Under the pieces are notes generated by a model, which saw only the letters and a list, made by a program, of their open reading frames with translations, made no database searches and was not told the DNA's origin. Made by a program: the position numbers and the translations under genes. From Desulfatitalea alkaliphila (GTDB taxonomy: Bacteria; Desulfobacterota; Desulfobacteria; Desulfobacterales; Desulfosarcinaceae), in NCBI RefSeq assembly GCF_022968795.1, contig NZ_JALJRB010000015.1:1-64000 (forward strand): DNA of 64,000 bases. Direction: 5' to 3'. This document shows positions 9,309 through 18,224 of the stretch, piece after piece (the first letter of the stretch is position 1; each line of letters starts with the position of its first letter).

Positions 9309-11969
9309 TTAATAAATTTCTTTAAACAACTGCTCGACCAAGGCCGGATCGCCCACCGGACGCGCGTTGAACATGGCAGGGGCATCGGCGATGGCATGCA
9401 GCGCGGCGGTAGGCAGCAGGTCCTCGGCCACTCCAACATCCCGCAGCCGCATCGGGTGGCCGCACCGCTTCATCAACGCTTCGACGGCCTCGGCGGCGGC
9501 CAGAGCGGCGTCACGTCCTTTCAAATCAACGATATTCACGCCCATGGAACGTGCCACCAGGGCGAGCTTCTCCGTGGCGTGATCCGCATTGAAACGCATC
9601 ACCGCGGGCAAGGCAATACCGCACGCCGAGCCGTGGGGCACCTTGGCAAGCCACCCGAGGGTGTGGGCCATGGCGTGGGCCAACCCGACCTGGGAGATAT
9701 TGAAGGCCCAGCCGGCGGTCGTGGCGGCGATTTGGAGGTTCAAACGGGATTGCTCGTCCTGGCCGTTTTCGATGACCCGCGGCAAATGGTCGGCAATCAG
9801 ACGGACCGCGTTCAATGCATGCCCGTCGCAAATGGGATTGGACTTGATGCTGGTCAGGGCCTCGACGGCATGGGTCATGGCGTCCATGGCCGTGGTCACC
9901 GTGAGGTGCGGCGGCAGGGTCAGAGTGAACAGGGGGTCGAGAATTGCGGTGTTGGGCACCATGAAGTTCTCGACGATATACACCTTGCGGCCCGCTTGGC
10001 CGCTTTTGATGACCGCGGTGTTGGTCACCTCGCTGCCGGTTCCGGCGGTCGTGGGAATCACGATGTGGGGCGTCTGGGGTTCGATCAGCCGCTGCAGAGA
10101 TATATGATCGTCGGCGCGTCCCCCGTTCTTCAATGTCACGCACACGGCCTTGGCGGTGTCGATCACGCTGCCGCCGCCGACGCTGACGATGATGTCCGCT
10201 CCCAGCGCCCGTGCCGCATCCGTGGCCGCGTCCACCGTTTCCAGATCGGAATCCTGAGGAATCCGGTCAAAAACGCCCGCGTAAAAATCCCCCAGCGCCT
10301 CGCGCACATAATCGAACAGCCCTGCATTGCGAACGCCGGCATCGGTCATCACCATTGCGCGACGGCCACGCAGGCGCACCACCTCGCGGGCGACGGACGC
10401 CAGGCAGCCATGCCCGGCCAACACCATGGTGGGCGTGCTGTACTGCACGAAGGGCAGGGTCGGATCGTCGGAAAACATCTTCATGGTGAAATTGGCTTTG
10501 TGATCCGCCACGGCCGAAACGTGCACCCGCTTGACCTGGGTGTATTCCGCCAAACCTTCATGGCCCAGTTCGCGTCCGAAGCCGGACTGTTTGTAACCGC
10601 CGAAGGGGCAAAAATCGCCGAAGGAGTGGTAGTTGTTGATCCACATCGTACCGGTTCTGATCTGCCGCGCGATATTCTCCGCCCGCCGCGTGCTGCGTGA
10701 AAAGACACCGCCCGCCAGTCCGTAAATGGAGTCGTTGGCGATCTGAATCGCCTCTTCCTCGGAATCGTACTTGATGACGCATACGACCGGGCCGAATATT
10801 TCTTCCCGGGCAATGCGCATGTCATTGCCGACGCCCGCAAAAATGGTCGGCTTGTAAAAATATCCTTCCTCGTGGCCCTTCACCACCGCGCGCTCACCGC
10901 CGGTGACCAGTTGGGCACCGGCTTCACGGCCGATACGGACATAGTCCTCAACGGTCGCCAACTGGCTGCTGCTGGCCAAAGGACCCTGGTGGGTGGTCGG
11001 ATCCAATTGATAGCCGATGCGCAACCCTTCGGCGCGGCGTTTCATCTTCTCCAGGAATTGATCGTGGATTTCCGCGGCCACCAGAACGCGGGTGCCCGAT
11101 TCGCACACTTGCCCTTGATGAAAGAAGGTGCCGAAAAGCGCCCCTTCCACGGCCAGATCGATATCCGCGTCGGGGCAGATGATATTGGCCGACTTGCCAC
11201 CCAACTCAAGGGTGACCTTCTTGACCGAATCGGCCGCCATCTTCATGATGTCGCGACCCACTTCGGTGCTGCCGGTGAAGGCGATTTTGTCAACGGCCGG
11301 GTGGGTGCACAACACATCGCCCAGCTCGCCCCCGGGGCCGGGCAGGACATTGATCACCCCCTTGGGAATGCCGGCCGCCTTGGCCGCTTCGGCGATGATC
11401 AGCGCCCCCAGAGGCGTTGCGGAGGCCGGCTTGAGCACAACGGTGTTGCCCATGACGATGGCATGCCCGATTTTCCAGAAGGCCATGCTGATGGGAAAAT
11501 TCCAGGGGATGATGCCGACACATACGCCGATGGGCTCGCGGCGGATGTAGTCCCGGCCGGGCGAAAAGACGTTGCCGGCATAGGGAATCTCCTCCTCCCA
11601 GGGAAAGCGGCGCGCCGCATAATGGGCGAAATTGCGCAGCAATCCCGACCCCTGACGCCCCCAGACCTTGCTCAGACGAATGATCTGACCGGAGTCCATG
11701 GCCTCGACCACCGCCATGCGCAGGGTCAATTGCGCCACCTGGTCGGCGAAGGCGTTGACTTTCACCGCACGCTCCACGGGCGTCAATCCACTCCAGACCC
11801 CGCTGTCGAAAGCACGGCGGGCGGCCGCAACGGCTGCCTCCGCATCCGCCTTACCGGCTTTGGCCACAGTGGCGAACGGCTTGCCCGTGCCGGGGTCGAT
11901 GCTCTGGAAAGTTGCGCCTCCGGCGGCATCCACAAATTCCCCATCAATAAAAAGTTTGTAATGGTCCAT
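9309..11969 (-). CDS. Bifunctional aldehyde dehydrogenase / iron-containing alcohol dehydrogenase fusion
   Basis: An 886-residue two-domain enzyme likely to oxidise an alcohol to aldehyde and then to acid with NAD(P)+. Residues 1-500 are a classical ALDH: KLFIDGEFVDAAGG, IIPWNFPISMA, FTGSTEVGRDIMKMA, LELGGKSANI, catalytic Cys289 in HQGQVCESG, EEIFGPVV, and FGGYKQSGFGRELG. Residues from about 505 are a group III Fe-ADH: GGGSVIDTAKA, PTTAGTGSEVTN, and metal-ligand Asp/His motifs DAMTHAVEA and LAHAMAHTLG. The order is that of AdhE, but the ALDH half is the hydrolytic, betaine-aldehyde-dehydrogenase-like type and not the CoA-acylating type. Start 11969 follows AGGGGGAAAGC; an upstream in-frame Met is less likely. 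Confidence 0.88.
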   Translation of the reverse strand: MDHYKLFIDGEFVDAAGGATFQSIDPGTGKPFATVAKAGKADAEAAVAAARRAFDSGVWSGLTPVERAVKVNAFADQVAQLTLRMAVVEAMDSGQIIRLSKVWGRQGSGLLRNFAHYAARRFPWEEEIPYAGNVFSPGRDYIRREPIGVCVGIIPWNFPISMAFWKIGHAIVMGNTVVLKPASATPLGALIIAEAAKAAGIPKGVINVLPGPGGELGDVLCTHPAVDKIAFTGSTEVGRDIMKMAADSVKKVTLELGGKSANIICPDADIDLAVEGALFGTFFHQGQVCESGTRVLVAAEIHDQFLEKMKRRAEGLRIGYQLDPTTHQGPLASSSQLATVEDYVRIGREAGAQLVTGGERAVVKGHEEGYFYKPTIFAGVGNDMRIAREEIFGPVVCVIKYDSEEEAIQIANDSIYGLAGGVFSRSTRRAENIARQIRTGTMWINNYHSFGDFCPFGGYKQSGFGRELGHEGLAEYTQVKRVHVSAVADHKANFTMKMFSDDPTLPFVQYSTPTMVLAGHGCLASVAREVVRLRGRRAMVMTDAGVRNAGLFDYVREALGDFYAGVFDRIPQDSDLETVDAATDAARALGADIIVSVGGGSVIDTAKAVCVTLKNGGRADDHISLQRLIEPQTPHIVIPTTAGTGSEVTNTAVIKSGQAGRKVYIVENFMVPNTAILDPLFTLTLPPHLTVTTAMDAMTHAVEALTSIKSNPICDGHALNAVRLIADHLPRVIENGQDEQSRLNLQIAATTAGWAFNISQVGLAHAMAHTLGWLAKVPHGSACGIALPAVMRFNADHATEKLALVARSMGVNIVDLKGRDAALAAAEAVEALMKRCGHPMRLRDVGVAEDLLPTAALHAIADAPAMFNARPVGDPALVEQLFKEIY

Positions 11970-12228
11970 GCTTTCCCCCTGACGAATCGGTTCGGTTGAG
12001 TTCGGCCCGGCCGTTGCGCCGGAATCGGCGGCGATCGGCACCGCAGAGATCTTTCGAAATGCAATCGATGCAGTAACGGAGGAACCAGGGAGGGGTCAAA
12101 TGATCTGTACTTTTCGGCGATATTTGTGTTTCATGGTAAAATGTTGTAATTTTCATCACTGCTAAAATGATATAATGGATCAAGAATAACTTATTCTAAC
12201 CCTTTGCAACCGCCTATCGCAGGATACC

Positions 12229-14448
12229 ATGCGCCATCGCCCTCCCTCCCATTTTGCTCTCCTGGCCGTGTTCCCCACCACGGAAAGTTACCGCCGGTTC
12301 ACCACCCGCGTCGAGAACAAGGCCATCCTCGACGATCTGGCCGCTTTTGCCGCGAAAACGGGTCTGATCGAACTGCCCGACCCCCACCGTCTCGCCCAAT
12401 GGGTGGCACGCCATGCCGTGTCCGACGAAGCGCTCGACCCGCCCGACGATATGGATTTCGCCCAATGGCTCGACCGCCGGGCAACAGTGCTGGAATTCCG
12501 CTGGTCGGCACGCGCCTTGGCCGACCGGGTCAACGCCCTTCTCGAGACCCACCGCATCGGTTTGCCCAAAATCGCCAACGCCATGTTGAGCCGGCTCAAA
12601 AAGGAACCGGCGGACACGCTCCACAAGTGCAACGTACTTCGCAGCATGGCCTTCTGGCTGGGCCATGAACGCCCGCACCTCGCCGCCCGATGGCACTTCG
12701 AGCACCTGCTGCGCCTGTGCCGGGGCGACCATCCCCCGGTGCAACCCAAGGACGGGGTACGTGTGGCCTTCGGTCTTTACAGCCGGGGTGAAGTGATCGA
12801 CCAGGAAATCGTGGCATGGTTGAAAAGGGCGCTCAAACAGCAGCGCCATCGGTCGCAGGCCGGTTTCCCCCGTGATCTGCGGGCCAAGGTGCGTTACCAC
12901 GACACCACCACCTTGTATGTCGACATTCCCAAGGAAAGCCTGCTGGACTACCCCTCGGCCTATCGGCGCTGTCTGCGCGAGGCCTTGTTCATGGCCCACC
13001 AAACGGCGATCCGCTGGTCCTTGTCCGGCCATTGCACCGGGCACCGGTTCCTGGCCATCGCCATGGCCGCCGGCGACTTCGACAAAGTGGACAACCAGCT
13101 CTACCCCGCCCTGGCAGCCAAGTTGCCGGGGGACCCCGTCATCCGCATGACCGACGATACGCGCCAATATCTACTGATCAATGAAATGCGGGCCTTGTTG
13201 AACCGCCGGCCCGTCGAAATCACCCTGCTCAACGGTGAAACCTTGCCGATCTGGTGGGTGGTCGGTTTCTGGAGCGCGCTCTATTTCGATTTCGTGCCGG
13301 ATTTGCTGGAAGACGCCATGCTGCAAAACCATCCCGCATCGGCCCGGCAGCTGGCGCAAAAATTATGGGCCTCCATCTACCACGAGACCGCCGCGCAGCA
13401 ACCCGAGGCCGACGCGGTCACCGCCCTGTTCCGCTTTCCCGGCAATTCGCTGCTGGGGGTGGAAATCGCCAAAACCCTCTATTATCGACGCCGCTTCTGG
13501 GACGCCATCGACATTCTCAAGGTCGTGCTGCACCTGGACCCGATGCAACTCAACGCCAGGACGCTGCGCATGACCCTGTTGCGCAACCTGGCGATCGACG
13601 CCCCCGGCTTCGCGGTTTCCGCCGACATGTTCAGCCAGGCCTACATGGAAGCGGATTTCATCATGGAAAATTGCGACTATCAAGCGGAAGACTTCTTTTG
13701 CGAGTATGCCGTCGTCTTCCTGGCCGAGGCCATGACCACCCTGCGCCGCCTGCGCCGTGGAGAAGTGGACGACCACCACCGCATTCAAACCTTAAAAAGC
13801 CGCGTGTTCGAATGCCTGCAACAGGCCGACACGTTGTTGACAAGAGGCATGATGTTATCGCCCACCGGTATCCGCTCCAACTACCTGCTGTATACCGTCA
13901 AAATACTCCGGAACACCTTGCTGCAGGACGACACCCTGTTCGAAGACAGGCGCACCATCGACGTCCGGCCGTGCGACATCCGGCAAACGGTGACCGACTT
14001 CCAGTGGCAAATGGGATACTTTCGTGGCGGGGCGACCGAGGAAGATCATCGGCGAAGCATTGAAACCAACTTCCGGCTGCGCGACATCAGCCACGGCGAA
14101 GCCATCTCCTTGCAAGCCTACCGGCCGACCACTTTCTTTTGCGCGGCCGTTGCCTGGTGGGATCTTTTTCCCGTTCGAACGCCCGAAACCGCTAAACGGG
14201 TCATCTCCTTCTTGCGCAGCGCCGCGGCCATGGCACGGGAGATGGAAGCCATGGACCTGTGCATCTACTCCTTTACCCGTACCTACGGCGAAATGATAAC
14301 GGCCCGTGAGTTCGTCCGCCACATGCACAAGGGCATCGCGATGATTTCCGCGCAGGACGCGAATCATTCAGCCCGCGGCAGCGATCAAACGGCGCCACCA
14401 TTGCCGGAAGGTGGACGCATCCCCCTGCTCATGACCTTGAACTTCTGA
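12229..14448 (+). CDS. Large protein of unknown function
   Basis: A 739-residue, apparently cytoplasmic protein with no signal peptide and no transmembrane segment. It is rich in Arg, His and Trp and mostly helical by composition; the second half has repeat-like helical stretches (YYRRRFWDAIDILKVVLHLD, LNARTLRMTLLRNLAI) that suggest a TPR-like scaffold. No catalytic motif was recognised. It starts with ATG after an AGGAT-type site, and an AT-rich upstream region (12100-12190) separates it from the divergent dehydrogenase. It ends 27 bases before the convergent nth stop. I do not recognise the family. Confidence 0.7.
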   Translation: MRHRPPSHFALLAVFPTTESYRRFTTRVENKAILDDLAAFAAKTGLIELPDPHRLAQWVARHAVSDEALDPPDDMDFAQWLDRRATVLEFRWSARALADRVNALLETHRIGLPKIANAMLSRLKKEPADTLHKCNVLRSMAFWLGHERPHLAARWHFEHLLRLCRGDHPPVQPKDGVRVAFGLYSRGEVIDQEIVAWLKRALKQQRHRSQAGFPRDLRAKVRYHDTTTLYVDIPKESLLDYPSAYRRCLREALFMAHQTAIRWSLSGHCTGHRFLAIAMAAGDFDKVDNQLYPALAAKLPGDPVIRMTDDTRQYLLINEMRALLNRRPVEITLLNGETLPIWWVVGFWSALYFDFVPDLLEDAMLQNHPASARQLAQKLWASIYHETAAQQPEADAVTALFRFPGNSLLGVEIAKTLYYRRRFWDAIDILKVVLHLDPMQLNARTLRMTLLRNLAIDAPGFAVSADMFSQAYMEADFIMENCDYQAEDFFCEYAVVFLAEAMTTLRRLRRGEVDDHHRIQTLKSRVFECLQQADTLLTRGMMLSPTGIRSNYLLYTVKILRNTLLQDDTLFEDRRTIDVRPCDIRQTVTDFQWQMGYFRGGATEEDHRRSIETNFRLRDISHGEAISLQAYRPTTFFCAAVAWWDLFPVRTPETAKRVISFLRSAAAMAREMEAMDLCIYSFTRTYGEMITAREFVRHMHKGIAMISAQDANHSARGSDQTAPPLPEGGRIPLLMTLNF

Positions 14449-14475
14449 AAGGGGTCGAACCACTACCGGAGCAAA

Positions 14476-15144
14476 TCAGCGCGAACGGGTCACCCCGATA
14501 CGGGGGCACATATCGCTCACCGGGCAGCGGCTGCAATGGGGGGATTGGGGCCGGCACAGCGTCTGCCCGAAAGCCACCAGCAGTTCGTTGTAGCGCACCC
14601 AGTGGCGGCGGGGCAGCTTACGGCGCAGCGCCATTTCGGTCTGCTCGGGGGTGCGGGTGCGCACGTAACCGATCCGGTTGCTGATCCGATGCACATGGGT
14701 GTCCACGCAGATGGCGTCCCGGCCGAAGCCCTCCACCAGCACCAGATTGGCGGTCTTGCGCCCCACTCCCGGCAAGGCCAGCAATGCCGCCATCGTGTCC
14801 GGCACCTCGCCGCGGTGCACATCGAGCAGCATCCGGCTGATCTCCATCAGACGCTTGGCCTTGGTGGGGTAGAATCCCACGGGATAGATCAAGCGGGCCA
14901 CCTCGGCCTCCCCCAACGCCAACACCTGTTCCGGTGTGCGGGCGGTGGCGAACAGCCGGGCGGCGGCGCCCCCGGTCACCTCGTCCTTGGTGCGCAGCGA
15001 CAGGATGGTGGAGACCAATATCTCGAAGGGTGTGGCGCCCCGGTTGGCGATGAAGGTGATGATGGGCGCCCGCCACAGGGGATAGGCCGCCGCCAGCCGC
15101 GCCACGAAGGTATCGATATCCAAGCGCTTGCGTGTCCTGCTCAT
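14476..15144 (-). CDS. nth: Endonuclease III
   Basis: DNA glycosylase/AP lyase for oxidised pyrimidines. The helix-hairpin-helix LPGVGRKTANLVL contains the catalytic Lys, and VDTHVHRISNRIG carries the catalytic Asp. The C-terminal 4Fe-4S loop shows C-x6-C-x2-C-x5-C (CRPQSPHCSRCPVSDMC). The 222-residue length is normal. It reads away from the divergent hybrid histidine kinase, with about 50 bases between the likely starts. Confidence 0.95.
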   Translation of the reverse strand: MSRTRKRLDIDTFVARLAAAYPLWRAPIITFIANRGATPFEILVSTILSLRTKDEVTGGAAARLFATARTPEQVLALGEAEVARLIYPVGFYPTKAKRLMEISRMLLDVHRGEVPDTMAALLALPGVGRKTANLVLVEGFGRDAICVDTHVHRISNRIGYVRTRTPEQTEMALRRKLPRRHWVRYNELLVAFGQTLCRPQSPHCSRCPVSDMCPRIGVTRSR

Positions 15145-15193
15145 CGTGCTCCCCTTGTTGTCGTCATGGGTCGGTATGGATCGGTATTGATCG

Positions 15194-17272
15194 TTGCAGC
15201 CGCGAACCGCTTGGGGTATAGTGATTAAACGGCATCGGTGCAGAAGCCCCTTTGGTCATTCGGCCCCATCTACCTGTTTGCACGAACGATTTCAACCCGT
15301 TTCGCAAGACGGCAAGGAATCCGGGTGGCACCACCGCTATCGCCCCCCCATTTCCGCAAACCACAACCCACCCGCGGCACCGGAGGCATACGGTTTGAGT
15401 CGATCCGACGAGCGACGATTTCAAGACCTTGTCGAAAACCTCAACGACGTCGTTTATGCAGCGGACCTCAACGCCGTCATCACCTATATCAGCCCCAACA
15501 TCAGTCGCATCGGCGGCTATTCGCCCGCTGAGGTGATCGGTCGCAACTTCACCGAGTTTGTCCATCCCGACGATTTGCCGGAACGCATCGAGCAGTTCCA
15601 GAGGGTTGTCGCCGGCGTCAGCGAACCGAGCGAATACCGGTTCATCACCAAGAGCGGAGAAACCGTCTGGGCGCATACCCGGGCCCGACCGGTCGTCGAA
15701 AACGGCCGGGTGACCGGCATCCAAGGGGTTTTGGTGGACATCACCGACCGCAAAGCGGCCGAGGAGGCGCTGCGGCAGTCCAAAGAGCGCTATCGACTGC
15801 TGGTGGAAAACGCCAACGATGCGATCTTCGTCATTCAGAACAAGCGGGTGGTCTTCATGAACGCCAGCGCCTTCGCCATTGCCGGCTACGACAATAACGA
15901 TCCGGTGGCCGATATCACCTTCGATCACTTCATCCACCCGGAGGACCGCGAACGGATCGTGTTGCGGCACACGCAACGATTGGCCGGCGAAACCCTGTCG
16001 GACCGCACCTCCTTCCGAATCATCTGCAAAGACAAAAGCATCAAGCATGTCAATCTCAACGCCGTGCGCATCGAGTGGGAAGGGCAGCCGGCCATTCTCA
16101 ACTTTTTGCGCGACATCACGGCGGACGTGCAACAAGCCGAACGGGAACGCCACCGACAGAAACTCGAAGCCCTGGGCACCCTGGCCGGCGGCATCGCCCA
16201 CAATTTCAACAACCTGCTCATGGGCATCCAGGGCAACGCCTCGTTGGCCCTCACCCAACTGCCCCCCGCGGAACCCGTGCGGGCCCGCATGGAAAAAATC
16301 ATCGAACTTGTGCAAAACGGCGCCCGTTTGACCCACCAGTTGTTGCAATACACCCGCGGCAGCCACCATCGCATGGGCCGGCTGGATTTGAACCAGGTCG
16401 TACGGGACGTGACGGGCACCTTGGCCGCTACCCGCAAGCAGGTGCGCATCCAATACCAACTGAAGGAAGGGTTGCCGCCCATCGAGGCGGATCGACAGCA
16501 GATCGAGCAGGTGATCATCAACTTGTTGCTCAACGCCGCCGACGCCATGCCCGAAGGCGGCGAGGTACGATTGACGACCGAGCGCCTCCCCGACTTGCAG
16601 GCGGCCACCGCGATGCCGACGGCGACCAACGGCCCCTGTGTGCGGCTCGAAGTGGCCGACAGCGGCCCAGGCATGCCGACGGCAACCCTAGAGCGCATCT
16701 TCGAACCCTTTTTCACCACCAAGGGCTTGGGCCGGGGTAGCGGCCTCGGGTTGTGCACCGCCTACGGCATCATCAAAAGCCACGGAGGACACATCGACGT
16801 CACTTCCGAGCCCGGCCGCGGCACCCGTTTCAGGGTCTACCTGCCGACCCTTGCCGCGCCCCGCAAACCGGCCGCGGCACCCGCCACGCGCGCACCGGCC
16901 GGCGGCACCTTGCTGTTGGTGGATGACGAAAGCAGCGTTCTGGAAACCAGCGCCCAATTGTTGACCCACAGCGGATTCAAGGTGCTCAAGGCATCCAGCG
17001 GAGCGGCGGCGTTGACCCTCTACCGTCGCCAACACCCGGCCATCGATATAGTGATTCTGGATTTGATCATGCCCGGCTTGAGCGCCAAAACCGTTTTGCA
17101 AGGCCTGCGCGCAATCCGCCCCGATGTCAAAGTGCTGCTTTCCAGCGGCTACAGCATGGGCGACCAGGCCCGCGAACTGCTGGTGCAAGGATGTGTCGGT
17201 TTTCTGCAGAAGCCTTACGATTTCGAAACCCTACACGAAACCCTGCAACGGCTGCTGCCCCCGGCGGAATAG
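15194..17272 (+). CDS. Hybrid sensor histidine kinase, PAS-PAS-HisKA-HATPase-REC
   Basis: A soluble hybrid kinase. Order: about 65 poorly conserved residues, PAS 1 (FQDLVENLNDVVYAADLN), PAS 2 (YRLLVENANDAIFVIQNK), HisKA with phospho-acceptor His in LAGGIAHNFNNLL, HATPase with NLLLNAADAMPEGG, DSGPGM and GRGSGLGL, then a C-terminal receiver domain (LLLVDDESSVLE, phospho-acceptor Asp in VILDLIMPG, LLSSGYS, Lys in LQKPYD). No membrane segment, so it senses a cytoplasmic signal. The start is uncertain: the frame opens with TTG at 15194 without a good ribosome binding site, and GTG 15221 or a TTG near 15392 are alternatives. No cognate output regulator is adjacent. Confidence 0.88.
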   Translation: MQPRTAWGIVIKRHRCRSPFGHSAPSTCLHERFQPVSQDGKESGWHHRYRPPISANHNPPAAPEAYGLSRSDERRFQDLVENLNDVVYAADLNAVITYISPNISRIGGYSPAEVIGRNFTEFVHPDDLPERIEQFQRVVAGVSEPSEYRFITKSGETVWAHTRARPVVENGRVTGIQGVLVDITDRKAAEEALRQSKERYRLLVENANDAIFVIQNKRVVFMNASAFAIAGYDNNDPVADITFDHFIHPEDRERIVLRHTQRLAGETLSDRTSFRIICKDKSIKHVNLNAVRIEWEGQPAILNFLRDITADVQQAERERHRQKLEALGTLAGGIAHNFNNLLMGIQGNASLALTQLPPAEPVRARMEKIIELVQNGARLTHQLLQYTRGSHHRMGRLDLNQVVRDVTGTLAATRKQVRIQYQLKEGLPPIEADRQQIEQVIINLLLNAADAMPEGGEVRLTTERLPDLQAATAMPTATNGPCVRLEVADSGPGMPTATLERIFEPFFTTKGLGRGSGLGLCTAYGIIKSHGGHIDVTSEPGRGTRFRVYLPTLAAPRKPAAAPATRAPAGGTLLLVDDESSVLETSAQLLTHSGFKVLKASSGAAALTLYRRQHPAIDIVILDLIMPGLSAKTVLQGLRAIRPDVKVLLSSGYSMGDQARELLVQGCVGFLQKPYDFETLHETLQRLLPPAE

Positions 17273-17383
17273 GGTTCGGCCGCAAACACATACATTATAT
17301 TTACATTGACATTTACATTTCGTCCGTTATGATGTTTCCCGGACAACGGCCCGGACAACCTGGGCCCCCTTTGGAAACCACCG

Positions 17384-18223
17384 ATGACGGACGCCACGCT
17401 TTCCTCCAGCCCTTGCCGCCTGCGGGTGGGCACCAGCGGCTACTCCTATCCGGAGTGGTGCGCCAACGGCTTCTATCCGCCGGATACGCCGGCGCGGGAG
17501 ATGCTGACCCTGTACGCCCGCCGCTTCACGGCGACCGAATTGAACTACACCTGGTACCAGATGCCCAAGGCGGCCGCCATGGCGCGCATGCTGCCCAATG
17601 TGCCGCCCGGTTTCGGTTTCGCCGTCAAGCTGACCCGCACCATGACCCACGAAGTGGATGAACGGCAGTGGCGCGCCCAGACCGCCCTTTTCCGGGAGGG
17701 CGTGGCGCCGCTGGTGCAAGCCGGCCGGCTGCTGGCGGTGCTGATCCAACTACCGCCTTCCTTTGAACGAACCGCCGCCCAGCGCCGTTACCTGGCCCAC
17801 CTGCTGGACGCCCTGGCGGGGCTGCCCCTGGCCATCGAGTTTCGTCACCGCTCGTGGGCCGTGGACCGGGTGTTCGACGAACTTGAAAAACGCCGGGTAA
17901 CTTTGGTGACAGTGGACGTTCCGCCCCTGCCCCATCTTTTTCCCGCCCTGCCGGTGGTCACCCATCCGGCCCTGTTTTACATCCGCTTTCACGGCCGCAA
18001 CGCCCGAGGATGGCGCTCGGGCAACATGCAACAACAGTTCGATTACCTGTACAGCGAAGCCGAACTGGCCTCCTGGAGCGGCACCGCCATTGCCGACATG
18101 GCGACCCGCGCCCGCAGCGGCCTCATCTTCTTCAACAACCACGTGCGCGCCCAGGCGCCCCGCAACGCCCGGATGCTGATGACCCAACTGGCGTCGACGG
18201 CGCCGCACTGCCAAGTGGGCTGA
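17384..18223 (+). CDS. DUF72 family TIM-barrel protein
   Basis: A 279-residue protein with the DUF72 signature: RVGTSGYSYPEW at the N-terminus, ELNYTWYQMP, FAVKLTRTMTHE, LIQLPPSF, IEFRHRSW, and a C-terminal FFNNHVRAQAP. The family is a TIM barrel related to endonuclease IV-like folds, and its biochemical function is unsettled. It is followed after a single base by the Y-family polymerase homologue, so the two are almost certainly one operon; this supports but does not prove a DNA-repair link. Confidence 0.9.
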   Translation: MTDATLSSSPCRLRVGTSGYSYPEWCANGFYPPDTPAREMLTLYARRFTATELNYTWYQMPKAAAMARMLPNVPPGFGFAVKLTRTMTHEVDERQWRAQTALFREGVAPLVQAGRLLAVLIQLPPSFERTAAQRRYLAHLLDALAGLPLAIEFRHRSWAVDRVFDELEKRRVTLVTVDVPPLPHLFPALPVVTHPALFYIRFHGRNARGWRSGNMQQQFDYLYSEAELASWSGTAIADMATRARSGLIFFNNHVRAQAPRNARMLMTQLASTAPHCQVG

Positions 18224-18224
18224 T

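Noticed and set aside
9309-11969. Annotation as AdhE (acetaldehyde-CoA/alcohol dehydrogenase)
   Set aside because: The ALDH half has hydrolytic-type motifs and not those of CoA-acylating enzymes.
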